64,000 nucleotides of DNA. Origin: Phaeosaccion multiseriatum (taxonomy: Eukaryota; Ochrophyta, other classes). Location of the stretch: the NCBI GenBank assembly GCA_965112735.1, contig OZ218962.1:496001-560000 (forward strand), read 5' to 3'. The notes under the pieces were generated by a model, which was not told the origin of the DNA, searched no databases, and saw only the letters and a list, made by a program, of their open reading frames with translations. Of this stretch, positions 24,197 through 36,039 are shown in pieces; position 1 is the first letter of the stretch, and each line of letters begins with the position of its first letter. The position numbers were made by a program, and so were the translations under genes.

Positions 24197-25090
24197 GGCC
24201 AGCGGGGCAGAGGGAAAGCTTTTCCCTTTACTTGTATCTACCACTCACCCCCAGCCCCTGGAGAGACAAAGCCGATTTATCTTGCACTGAAGGTGGAGCA
24301 CTTAGGCCCGTAGCGCACACGCACTGAGTAGCCCACCACCTCGTGTCTAGACGTGCTACTGGGGGGTCGGCGTACAGGGGGGGGTGAAGAAGGAGGAGGG
24401 TGAGGGAGAAGAGGAGGGAGACAGACTGAGAATGGCCAGGGGGGGAAGCGCAAAAAGGGCGGTGATCAATGCGACTAGCGGCATGCATTCACATTGCCAC
24501 CTCCCGCAAACTCACTGCTCGGACGTACTTTGAAAGAAAAGCAGAGTCTGGCTCGCCGCATGTCACAGGACCGCACGCATCGACGGGGTCTATAGCAGGC
24601 ACCTCGTTGGGTGACTGGGGCAACCTTGGTGACATGATAGAAAAAGGGGGATTAGTCGAAGGCTTTTCTTCGCACTGAGTGGCACCTACACAAATCAGGG
24701 ACTTCGCGTTTTCAATGTATTTGTTGTCTTTCTTCTTCATCCCTCACGCTCACGTTCCTTTCACACAAAGAGTCGGGTTTTCGTTTGAGAGAGGGATGAG
24801 ATATGAGAAGAGCCAACGCTCTGCTTACCAAGCTGCAACAATGCGTTGAAGGCCTTGCCCCAATATTCCACAGCAGACCTCTCTTTTTTTGGGTCGAGAG
24901 CTTTGGTTTGTTGGATTGAGTAACTTCAAGGAACCTTGAAGTGCCATCCTTGATATCTGTGAGTCCAGATGTCGAACATGCAAAGGAAAAAAAAATTCCT
25001 TCTTCCTTCTCTCTTTCCCCCTCCCTTACACACAATCCACCAGCCAAGCACGTACAAGGAACAGAGGGATTATAACAAGCAAAGCGCAAG
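24197..25090. other. Spacer upstream of the methyltransferase
   Basis: No convincing gene on either strand. C/G-rich runs near 24361-24390 give way to AT-richer DNA (about 24700-25000), including an A-run near 24985. It may hold the methyltransferase promoter. Confidence 0.35.
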
Positions 25091-25715
25091 ATGAATCTGG
25101 GAATGGGCGTCGTGAAAAGGGTAAGCATCTTATCCCTTCCGAAACCCTTCCCCACCTTGATCCTTGTTCCGAGTTCTGCCTGTATCCTTCTTCTGACCAG
25201 CTTCACTTGGATCTGTCCTCGTGCCCCTCTCCTGCCTCTCTCTATTCCCTCCTCCTCATTATCCCTGTCATTGCGCTGCACTCTCTTGTTCCCTCCCTCC
25301 CAAAGCTTGGAAGGATGGGCGGGAGAGGCAAACGGTTGGGGCGGGGCAGGAGGAAGCATGGACATGGGCATGGGCACGCCCCGGCACATGGAGGGCAGCA
25401 AGCACACGCACACAACGGCGCTCATCAGGGTGGGGGTAGGAAGGTAAGGTGCCACTGCTGCTGGTGCTGCTGCTGGATGGGAAGGGGGTGGGTGAAGAAT
25501 CGACTAAGGCGAGGGGGAGTTCCCCGCTGCCTCCCCTTACTGCGCTCATAGGGAATGACATGTATCACGGACAGAAGATCTTTTGCGACGGGGATGGGCT
25601 TGGCCAGAGGGTGTGCGTGGCCGTCGTCAGGTGCGGCCCCGAACCCCCTTCACGGGGGAGCGAGGGCGGCGTGAGCTGTGCAACCGGCAGAAGGCGCCAC
25701 TGGAGGGATGCCTAA
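25091..25715 (+). CDS. Tentative small His-rich protein
   Basis: Exon 1 25091..25120 (MNLGMGVVKR, donor GTAAGC) and exon 2 25306..25443, in phase, preceded by a good pyrimidine tract. Exon 2 encodes a basic Gly/Arg segment followed by HGHGHGHAPAHGG, His-rich and possibly metal-binding. A donor (AAG|GTAAGG) ends exon 2. The last exon is uncertain: an acceptor at about 25576 would give KIFCDGDGLGQRVC and stop at 25715. I recognise no family. The model could be wrong. Confidence 0.3.
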
Positions 25716-26233
25716 TTTAAAGACCCTACGTGGCCTTAACCCGATTCTCGAGTCTTTTTGCGCCGGACCCCTTCTTAAGCACCTGCTGCCTCCCTCCCCT
25801 CTCCATATCTGCTGCCCTCCGCTGCCATCTATCCTCAGCCGCGTGTGCGCAGGGGGAGGAACCCCGTGATGGGACCCTTGCGGAGGGTCATGATGAGGCT
25901 CCTAAAGATGCGTTAGTAAGGCGCTTAGATGAGGCTCTCCATAGTAGGGCATGGCAGTTGGTGATGCAGCACAGCAAGGAGAGGAGAGCTGAGCCAGGCA
26001 GAGGTCACAGCAGAGCACAGTAGAGGGCAGTAGAGGGCAGCAAAGCACAGCAGGGGAGAGTCGAGGAATGCGAAGCAGGGATCGTTTGGAGAGCAAGGAC
26101 AGAGCTGCAGCTGAACGAGGCGAAATTCATGGGCAAGAGTGGGCTGCAGACGAGAGACAAGAGAGAGTGCGAAAGGACCAGGTGATTTGTGGGGGTGAGT
26201 GGCAGCGGCGCACCATCGTCGCGAGGGGACAGA

Positions 26234-26268
<35 letters not shown>

Positions 26269-26272
26269 CGAA

Positions 26273-26310
<38 letters not shown>

Positions 26311-26888
26311 AGAGGGAGAAAGGGAGGGAGAGACACAGCGAAGACAGAGAGAGATGAGGAGGAGAGAGAGTCCTGCCGGTCCTCTTGTGGGACAGGTTGT
26401 TCGTGTTGGGTTGTGTTTGTACATAGTGGTCGAATGTCAAGGGAGGAAACGGTGTAGGGCTCATATCACAAGGGAAGGAAGGGCGGAAGGTTTATCTTGT
26501 CGCTCCCTACCCAGGGTTCCTATCCACGGGTCCTACGCAAGGGTTGTCTCCTTTCCCACAGCACCTTGGTGTTACAGAGAGAAGAGGGAAGCGCGTCCGC
26601 CCCTCACGTGCGTGAGCGTTTTTGGACTCACACACACACACAACACAGGCAATGCAAGAGAAATGACGCTTACGAAGGATAAAATGAAAGTGTGTTTTTA
26701 AATTAAAAATTAAAATGTAAGGCCAAGAGAGCAGAAGCGATAGCAAAGTATGTCACAAGTAGGTGAGCCCCTTGCTGTCCACCCCTTTGTACACTCACAG
26801 GCATTTTTTTTTTCTAATCTAGAGTATACTGTATTAATTTTAAAAAAAACCCATGATCATCATCATCAGAGTACGCGGTGTGCCTTCG
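25716..26888. other. Spacer with AC/AG microsatellites and AT-rich 3' flank
   Basis: No gene recognised. A dispersed motif copy is at 25953-25974 (GGCAGTTGGTGATGCAGCA). AC then AG repeats span about 26231-26315. AT-rich runs at about 26697-26720 and 26805-26852 precede the TANGO2 stop (minus strand) and probably serve as its polyadenylation region. Confidence 0.5.
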
Positions 26889-27335
26889 TCATACTCTGCA
26901 GTCAGCGGGGACGTGAAATACGAAGGAGTGGGTGGTGTAGCGATACGGGTTGTTACAGGGGAGAATATCCCCCCCCCCCTCTGCCTTTCGCTTCGCGTAG
27001 AGCCTCTGACAGTGCTCTGCATCCAGCGTCCGCTCCACCACCCTCACTCGTACCCTTCCATCCATTGCCATCCTCCTCACCAACACCACGGTGGAGGAGC
27101 GTGTTGCAGTGAGAGGGCTGCCCACACAGTCGCCTTGCTCGTGAGGCAGTACGTGTACCCGAGAGAGTGGTTCTTCGTACGGTGCCGTCAGCGCGTCGTC
27201 GCCAGGCCCGTTTAGAGCACAGGGCGAGGAGTCTGCGAGGACATGGAAAAGCTTGCGCAGGAGCCCCTCTTCCTCTTCATCTTCTTCTTGGTCTTGGTCT
27301 TCTTGTCGTTCGTCTGGTGCCTCCTTCACCTCCTC

Positions 27336-27366
<31 letters not shown>

Positions 27367-29874
27367 AGCAGCAGCTTCCGTTCTTGCCTTTCTCTCTTCT
27401 CCTCGAAGACACCGCCTTCGACCAAGGCCTGGAGTATGAGCGAGGTGGGGGGGGCGAGGAGGACGCCGCGTGAGAAATCGATCTCTTGATGGACAACCTT
27501 TGGTTCATTGCTGGCTGAGCAGATATGAGCATGGGTAGGTTTAATCAACTCAAACTGAAACCTTAGACGTGCCTGCAGGAAGGCGCCCTTGCCGTGGAGG
27601 AGCTTCTCCCAGGGGGTGTCTAGGCCGGCGTTGCAGAGGCCGAATACCCCGGGGGGCAGACGCGTCTTGCTGTTGTTGCGCACCAGGTACAGCCCTGCAG
27701 CAGGCAGCAGGCAGGCATATGGACAGGCAGGCAATGGGCAGGCAGCAGTGAGCAGGCATATAGGCATACAGGCAGGGAGAAAGGGAGGCAGGCAGGGAGA
27801 CAGGGAGGGAGGGAGGCAGGCAGGCAGACAGACAGAGAGTGAGGGAGGAGATACCGCGGAGGTAAGGTACTTCCTCTGCGTCGAACTCTGGGCTCTGGGC
27901 TCTGCTCTCGGTATAAGGAATGAAAGTCTCCCTTGGCTCGAGACATTAGAGAGAGCCCACCCTCCTCCTCCTCCTCCTCCTCCCCTCCTGCCCCAGCAGA
28001 GGCATCTCTCGTCTTCGTCTTCCTCTCTTCCTTCCTTCCTTCATTCCTTCCCTCCCTCCCTCCCTCCCTCCCTCCTTGCCTCTTCCCTCTTCCCTATCCT
28101 ACCTGAAAAGATGTCCCCCACAAGGAGATTGAAACCGTCATATTCGTGCCCCGCCCGCGCCACGCTCTCCGCGTAGGCCTCTGCCACGCCCCCGGAAGAC
28201 GGGCGCAGAGCAACCCCGGGGGGCTGGTGGCGTTGAGTAGCCCCGGAGAGTTCTCCGCAGCAGTTCTCCTCCTCTTCCTCCTCGTCCTCCTCCTCCTCCT
28301 CCTCCTCTCCTCCTGCCATTGCTTGTGCCTCAGCGGCTTTAAGAAAGTCGAGCACGAGATTTCCACGGCTCTTATACAATCTCAACTTGCATTTCATGGC
28401 CCTGCGCACCCACCACGCCCCCCATGCCGCCAACCCTAGGGTGGAGGCCACGACGGCGTTGCGAAGGGCTACTCTCGACGTCAATGTCAATGCCGATGAA
28501 AACATCGATTTCGACATCCCCTCCCCTCCTCCTCCTCCTCCTCCTCCTCCTCCTCCTCCTCCTCCTCCTCCTTCCGCTTGCTGTTGCCCCTGACCGCGAG
28601 ACAGTACCAAGAGCGCGCCTACGCCCCCCCAGCCCGCCATAAGGGCTCCACCGAACGCGATTCGTCGCCGAATATAGCTGGGTGGGGCAGAGGGGGACGG
28701 AGGGAGGGGAGCTGGGTTGGTGACTGCGTGTGTGGTCGTGTTGGTTGGATATGCGCATGCGCACACGAACCGTGACATTGCTATCACTCGAACTCGCTCT
28801 GAAGAGTGAATAGTAATTGAAGTAAAAGCCACAAGCCGATCCGCAGGAGAAGCTGTTAATGGCGTCATACGCACACACGCACCTCCATTGGACAGTGGGG
28901 TTTCTCTGGTTGGTGAGCACGCTGAGAGCGCCGATCTTGCTCACTCCCAACCATGTGCCTCCACCCATCATATCCCTGCCTGAGAGAGGGAGGAGAGAGG
29001 ACACACAGAGAGAGAGAGGGGGAGAGAGAGAAGAGAGACAGAGAGGTAGAGAGAGAGGGATAGAGAGGGACAGACGATAGGACAAAGGAGGTGCGACAAG
29101 ACGATGAGGGAGGACCCGGTAAGGGGGAGAAGAGAGGAAGAGGACGCACAGCAAGAGCAGGCACGAGCGTTCATCGTGGCCCAGGTGTAGCCCAGAGTCT
29201 TAGATATTCGGTTGGTGGGTGGGTAAACTTCTACGCGAGCACCGAAAGACATTGAACAAAGTATTTCCCTCGTACCTGCCAGGACGTTCGGAAGCCCCTC
29301 GGCTTCCCAGAAGTGGGCCGCTTCGCTTGGTCGAGCGATGGCCTCGTCTCTGTTCGATGCCAGAATAAGAGCGTATCTGGAGATTCCATTCAGAAAGATA
29401 CGGGGGTAAGGGAGCGAAGTGGGCAGTGCAAGCGGAGGGAGAGGGAAGGCGGGGGAGGGCAGGGATCTCGACAGAGTGTAAGAGAGGAGAGAGAGAGAGA
29501 GGGGGGGGGGGGGAGTGGAGGGAAGAGGGAGAGGGGGGGGGAAGATGGACGGAGAGAGAAGGGGGGGGGAAGAGAAGGAGAGAGGGAGAGAGAGATAGAG
29601 AGGACATCGAGGAAGAAAGAGGGAAAGGGGGAGAGAGAGAGAGAGGGAGGGAGAGAGAGATAGAGAGAGAGAGAGAGAGCGAGAGAGAGAGCGAGAGCGA
29701 GACGGAGAGAGAGAGGGAGAGAGAGAAAGAGCAACAAAGCGAAAGATCCACCTACTTGCTGCTCAAAGGCATAGCGTTGGCCCTCTCATCCGGGCCAGAG
29801 CACCGCTGCTGGCCCTTGCTCTGGCATCCATCATCACTTTCCGGGATGCCGTTGAAGAGGAAGAGGATGCACAT
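26889..29874 (-). CDS. TANGO2: TANGO2 / NRDE family protein
   Basis: Five minus-strand exons: 29874..29756, 29376..29276, 28979..28883, 28677..28103, 27694..26889; phases agree; 565 residues against about 276 in animals. It starts MCILFLFN, as TANGO2 proteins start with Met-Cys-Ile. Then come YALILASNRDE (the NRDE box), ARPSEAAHFW, GGGTWLGVSKIGALSVLTN, GFNLLVGDIF, PGVFGLCNAGLDTPWEKL and the C-terminal STVVLVRR block, in family order. TANGO2 is tied to lipid/heme homeostasis and ER-Golgi or mitochondrial function. Extra length comes from exon 4 (two hydrophobic stretches around a poly-Gly tract, then an acidic run) and a poly-Gln/acidic insert in exon 5. An ATG 66 bases further upstream is in frame, but the family starts at MCI. 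Confidence 0.9.
28514..28571 (-). repeat. CTC/GGA microsatellite encoding poly-Gly in TANGO2
   Basis: A triplet tract inside TANGO2 exon 4, read on the minus strand as poly-Gly between two hydrophobic segments. Triplet periodicity keeps the frame open. Confidence 0.8.
29478..29730 (+). repeat. GA-rich purine tract in TANGO2 intron 1
   Basis: A long AG/GGGA mix within the intron 29377-29755. On the transcribed (minus) sense it is a pyrimidine tract upstream of the exon 2 acceptor. Confidence 0.8.
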
Positions 29875-30144
29875 AACCAAGAATACTGCCCCTCCTACAG
29901 CGTCTAGTTTGGATATGTTTTCTATGAGAAGGCACAACAAACATAACAGGTGGAAAACAGGTGGACAATCGAAAAAGAACTCTTCTCTTTATACCCTCCG
30001 CGCCGCCCTCGTGCAAAAGTGCAAAAGATAAATGACAGAAAATTTCAGTTTTCGGTCTCACAGTTTCATCGATCATCCTAGGCCCTAAAAGTAACGAGAG
30101 AGAGACTTACTTTACTTACCCACGCCGGCAGGAAGAGGCTCCTT
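29875..30144. promoter_or_regulatory. Divergent promoter region, TANGO2 / large IQ-ANK-WW gene
   Basis: 270 bases separate the two start codons on opposite strands. The middle is AT-richer (about 29995-30060) and contains AAATTTCAGTTTTCGG. This is inferred to be a shared bidirectional promoter; no defined box was recognised. Confidence 0.45.
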
Positions 30145-31445
30145 ATGGTGCGAGGCCGGCGGGAAGAGCTGCAGGGAAGCCCCCAGGTCGTCCCGGAGGC
30201 GGTGAGCCTCGCCCTGAACAAGAAGCTCCCTGACGATATTTGGCTTGCGAGGTGGCAGAAAAGAGGAGTGGCCCGAGGGGACAGGCGCAGGAAGCTCTCG
30301 CCGCCTCCTCCTGGACAGGATGTACCGCAGGAAGGAGGAGGGGGAGGGGCATCCTCCTTGTCGTCCGTCAGCCCCTACTTGATCGCTGCAGAGGAGGCCC
30401 TGAGTGGTCTGTCCCGACTCAATCGGAGCAGCAGTCTAGGAAGTGCTGCACCAGGGAAGGGTGCCCATCCTCGGCGCCGAAAGCGCGTTCGGGCGAGGGT
30501 AGAGGGGCGCTCCAACAACGAGAATGTCTTCGTGTTCAAACCATCCAATCCTCGAGCTTGGGTCTTGGCCGAGGATGAGGAAAGAGACAACACGTCCCTG
30601 CGGCTACGACGGGATCATGAGGAGGAGGACAACATGGTGCTGAACGGCCTCACTTCTGCCGAGGTGTGGGAGCAGCAGCACCCCAGCAGCCCGCAGCAAC
30701 CCCGGCCCTGTCTTCCCGGCCTCCAAGGAGCTAAGGCAGGCGCTGGGGGGGCTGCTACTGGTACAGAGGAGGGCAGCAGCGCGGCCCCACACCAGCAGCA
30801 GCCGCAGCATCATGTTGCTAACGACGAGGAGGGAAGCGTCGACAGCAGTCTCGACGGTTTGCAAGACAACCCCACAAAAAAGGCTGGTGGTGGCGGGGGC
30901 GGGGGGAGCGGCAGCAGGCCACGCGGTACAATCGACTCGAAAGTGCTTGAGGAGAAGAAGATGCTGCTGCCGTACATGGACCAGCTCGCCTACATCGAGC
31001 TCAGTCTGCAGGAGCGGGGCAACCCCAGCGCCGCCGCTCTGGCTGTGGAGAACGAGCAGGCGCGGCTCTCGGTAAGTAGAGAGACTGGAACTGGAACTGA
31101 GACTGATTTGCAATGGAAAGGGGCGAGACTGAATTTGAGACGATGTGTGCCCACCGGCACCTTGAACCATAGGCCTTTGCTACTCCGACTAGCACATAAT
31201 ATCGCCAACCTGTTGAAAAGGCCTTCCCTTACGGTCCATTTCAGGGCGTGACTGAATGACCTCAAGAAGAGAGGAAACCCTCTCACTCACGAAGTCACTG
31301 ACTCACACCGTTGCTGTACTGCCATCTAACACAGGTGCAAGCCTTCCAAGAGACGTACTTCTTCAAGGAGGGCCTGGCGTTGGCCAAGCTTGGCCGCAGG
31401 GGACGCAGGAACATGGACGAGTACCTCGGCAGGGGCAAGAGGAAG

Positions 31446-31488
<43 letters not shown>

Positions 31489-34400
31489 GGCAGCAGCAGC
31501 AGCAACAGGGGCAGCAGTTGTTGGCACCGCAGCAACAGGAGGGCGGGATGGGGCCGGCGAGAGCCGTCTCTGTAGCCGCCCACGTAGCGGGTGACGGGGC
31601 TGCGGTACTGCTGCCCGGCGGGCCCAGCCCTAAGCGCCTCAAGCCTCTACACTCCCCGAGGGCCGGTAGCAGCTGTAGGGAGGGAAGCAGTAGTGTGGGC
31701 CGACAATTGCCTGTGCCCGAACAGCTCGGGGGGGGCAGGTTCAGCGGGGCTCCTCTCGCGGCATCAGGAGGAGAGGCAGGAGGAAGAGGGGGGGGCGGAG
31801 AGGGAGAGGGAGAGGAAGGGGCAGGATCCATGGGCAGCGGCAGGGGGGGGCTAAAGCGCCCTCGTCCTTCCTCTTCGTCCTCCTCCACCTCTTCTGCGCC
31901 ATTTGCAACTGTGCGACCCCAGCAGCAACAGCAGCAGCAGCAGTTGGTGATACAGCAGAGGCTCATCTCGAATACACCACCGTCTTCTCTCTTTGGCAGC
32001 GGCGGCGAAGGAGGGCAAAGGCCCATGGCCGAGAACGTCAAGTCTCCTGCCGAATCACCAACTCCTATACCACCACCATCCGCCCCCCGCAGCGCGACTG
32101 GCTGCAAGCTCGTCCGACGCTACGCAAGCTTCTGCCTCTTGGCCGGCATCGACGAGAACAACGTGAGCCTCTACTTCCAACCCCAGTCCCAGCAGCAGTT
32201 GGTGGTACAGCAGCGGCCAGACTTGACATCAGGTAGTGTCAGCGGTAGTGTCAGGACGGGCAGTGTCGTTACTGGCGGCGGCAGTACGAGTGTCAGGACC
32301 GGCCCTCCTGGCAGGCCCATGACCTGGCTGCTGAGGATGATGGAAGTGGCGTGCGACCGGGCGTGGGAGGCGGAGGAGAGCACCGCAGAGGGAGGCATCA
32401 CAGCAGGTGCGCGTATGTGTGTGTGTGTGCGCGTGTGTGTGCGTGTGTGTGCGTGTGTGTGCGTGTGTGTGTGTTTTGCTAGGGAGAGGGCGGCAGAACT
32501 TCACAGCCTAACTTCCAAACTACTCTTATCTTAACGACGTACTTCGAAGTACTTCGTAGTACTGACTTGTGCCCTGACTTCACTGACTTACACTCCAGAG
32601 CGTGCCCTAGCTCGGGCCCGTCAGCGCGCAGCAGCAAAGCAACGCAAGGCTGTGGGGGCCGAAGACGTGTACTTGCTTGAAGCAGCTGCAGACGCTGATG
32701 CAGACCTCAGAGGGGTGGGCAAGGTGGAGCAGAGGAGAACCAGGGCCAGGGCCATGAAGAGGTGGGTTACATCACTCTTTCTCTCTCCCAGTCTCTCTGT
32801 CTCTGCGTTTGTCTCTGTCTCATTGCCTCTCTACGTGTCTCACCGTACCTCTCCCCTCTCTCTCTCTCTCCGTATGTCTCACCTTATCTCCCCCCCCCCC
32901 CCCTCTGCCTGTCTCTGTCTCTATCTGTCTCTCTCTCCCTTTCTCTCTCCTCTCTCTCTCTCTGTCTCTCCTCCCTTTCTCTCTCTCTCTCTCTCCCCCT
33001 TTCTCTATCCTTTGTCTCTCTCTCTCCCTCTCTCCCTCTCTCTCTCTCTCCCCCCCCCTTTCTCTCTCCTTTGTCTCTCTGTTTCTCTTACACACGCACC
33101 CCCCCCCCCCCCCCCATATTCCTCTGCTCTCTTGCAGTGGAGCCGGATGGGGTCTGTCAGCCTCGACTGCCAAGGCGGGGACGGTGGAGCAAAGCATTGT
33201 CCGCTTGCCTCAGGTGAGGAGGAAGATCGCCAGTCTCTGTCAGTCATTCACGCAGTCAGTTAGTCAGTCAGTCAGTCAGTCAGTCAGTCAGTCAGTTAGT
33301 CAGTCAGTCAGTCAGTCAGTCAGTCAGTCAGTCAGTCAGTCAGTCAGTCAGTCAGTCAGTCAGTCAGTCAGTCAGTCAGTCAGTCAGTCAGTCAGTCAGT
33401 CAGTCAGTCAGTCAGTCAGTCAGTCAGTCAGTCAGTCAGTCAGTCAGTCAGTCAGTCAGTCAGTCAGTCAGTCAGTCAGTCAGTCAGTCAGTCAGTCAGT
33501 CAGTCAGTCAGTCAGTTAGTCAGTCAGTCAGTCAGTCAGTCAGTCAGTCAGTCAGTCAGTCAGTCAGTCAGTCAGTCAGTCAGTCAGTCAGTCAGTCAGT
33601 CAGTCAGTCAGTCAGTCAGGCAGTCAGTCAGTCAGTCAGTCAGTCAGTCAGTCAGTCAGTCAGTCAGTCAGTCAGTCAGTCAGTCAGTCAGTCAGTCAGT
33701 CAGTCAGTCAGTTAGTCAAGTTAGTCAGTCAGTCAGTCAGTTAGTCAGTCAGTCTGTTAGTCAGTCAGTCAGTCAGTCAGGCAGTGAGTCAGTCAGTCAG
33801 TCAGTCAACCAACCAGTCAGTCCTTCAGTCAACCCACCCAATACCCCACCCACCCAACCACCCTCCCCCTCACCCCCTCGCACTCTCCTATACAGCCCAA
33901 ACAATAACAGATCACTACCTAACATTACATAACATTACCTAACATTCCATGACAAGACCTATCATAAATTTACATTGCCAAACCATACCTAACATTATGT
34001 AAGGTGCTATATGACCTACTGGAGAAGACCTACGGTGTCCCTTCCATTGTCCGCCGAGCTTGTATGGACTTTATCTCCCTCCTCGACTCGCACGAGGGCG
34101 ACCCCTCCTACCCCGAGCTGGCCTGCTTCAGTCTGCTGCTCAGGGAGATCTACTCCGATCAGGTAGGTGTGAGGGGTGTGAGGGTGGGAGGGTGAGATGA
34201 GTAGCTGTTGTGTCCTGTTGTCGTCTCGAATCGTACACTGTTGGCCAAGGATAGGTGAATATTGGTCAATTTCGGAGGGGACTTAGTCACCTAGCTAACG
34301 CAGTGGTGAGCGTGCCTGATTATCTCTCCTTCTGTAGTGATTGCCTTTAACCTTCCAAAGCATTGGGGTCTCTTTGACTGTCTCTGTCATCTGCTGGTAT

Positions 34401-36000
34401 GCTGGTGGCAGTTCATTCAGCTGAAACTAGAACTGAAATGGACAACGTCGAACTCAAAAACTGAAACTGAAAATGAACCAGGCGCTGGCGGTGTACCTGC
34501 TCGCAAGGGCGACGGCGCAAGAGCTCCTCGGACTGAAGCTTCAGTACCTCAGGGACAGGAGGCCCAAGGGGGGGCGCGGAGGAGGTGAGGGGGCTGAGGG
34601 TTGGGGTTGACTGGTTGGTTGGTTGGTTGGTTGCCTTCTGGGCTTGGCTTAGCTTGCTTGCTCTGCTTGCTTGCCTCCTCCTCCCCCTTCTCGTTCTTTT
34701 TCTCCTGTGTCCACCCACCCACCCACCCACCCACCCACCCACCCATCCACCCACCCACCCATCCAACCACCCACCCATCCAACCACCCACTCACCCACCC
34801 ACCCACCCACCCACTCCACTTTCCCACTCCCCACCCCCACCGCCCAATCTCCCTCACTCAGGAAACGGCGTGCTGTGGTCAGAGAAGAGGCTCCCGATAG
34901 AGCGAGCGGTGCTTCTTCGCCCCCACCTCAGACTGGGGGAGAGCGCGAGTGTGGTGTACATGTCAGAGGAGGCAACGGCTCTTGTGTTGGGGGTGTTTAT
35001 GAGGGGACTGAGTGCAGAGAAGAATGCTCTCAATGTAAAGTATGTGCTCGAGGAGCTGCTAGGGCCATCGGGAGGAGGAGGAGGAGGAGGAGGGGGGGGA
35101 GGAGGAGGAGGGGAAGGTGAAGGAGGAAGTGGTGATGATGGTGATGGTATCTGCTCTCCCTGGCAAGTGTGTGTCGTAAAGGACCATCGCGGTGACGAGG
35201 CAGAGGGGCGATACGTGTCTCTCCCCGCCCTTCTGGACGCGATGGCAGCTCACGTTCACAAGACACCTGACGACATTCTGGCGGCCGTCAAGAAGAGTAA
35301 AGGGAGTGGTAAGGGGTGTCAGGACGGCGCTGAGACCGGAGAGGACGAATTGGGCCTACTGGACAGGCTGAGTAAGACCATCGAAGTCGGACGGGAGAAG
35401 GTCAGGCTCGAGAGGAGGGTGGAGGGGGAGGCGAGAAGAACAGCCGCCTTACAGAAAGAGGTGGGCAAGTTGGAGAAGCGCCTGGCCACGCTGAGGCGGC
35501 GGGCGGAGGAAGAGGAGCGGGCGAGCAGGCGAGCGGGAGGAGGGGGGGGAGGAGGTAGCACTAAGTCAAAGAGGGCAGTTGGTGCTACGGCAAGCGGGGC
35601 AAGCAACTCCATCAAGGCTCTGGAGGCGATGGCAGCGGATGGCGCGCTCTCCGCGCAGATACAGCTTAAAAAGGCGGCGCTCGGGCGACAGATGGCAGTG
35701 GAGGTGCAACTGAGGAGCGATATCAACGGGGCAGAGCGACGCGTGGCCGCCACCTGGAAGGACATCATGGGGGAGGGGCCTTCAGCAGCAGCTGCTGCTA
35801 CTGCTGCTGTACCACCAACTGCTGACGATGCTTCTGTTGCCATAGTTGGTGAAGGCGAGTCTGTGGGCGAGGGAGAGGGGGAGAGAGAGGCCGAGGGGGG
35901 TGGCAGTGATGCGGCGGAGCAAGGCGATACAGCAGTTGGTCATACAGCAGGTGAAGGAGGAGGGGGGGGCAGCGACGAGAAGGAGAAGCCAAAGAAACAA

Positions 36001-36039
<39 letters not shown>

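Noticed and set aside
31942-32092. Extra intron in exon 2 of the giant gene bounded by the dispersed motif
   Set aside because: GTTGGT and CGCAG would be usable sites, but removing 151 bases breaks the frame into the conserved segment that follows.
33253-33807. CRISPR-like or tandem-repeat protein (SVSQ repeats)
   Set aside because: A plain 4-base satellite without spacers, in a eukaryotic intron.
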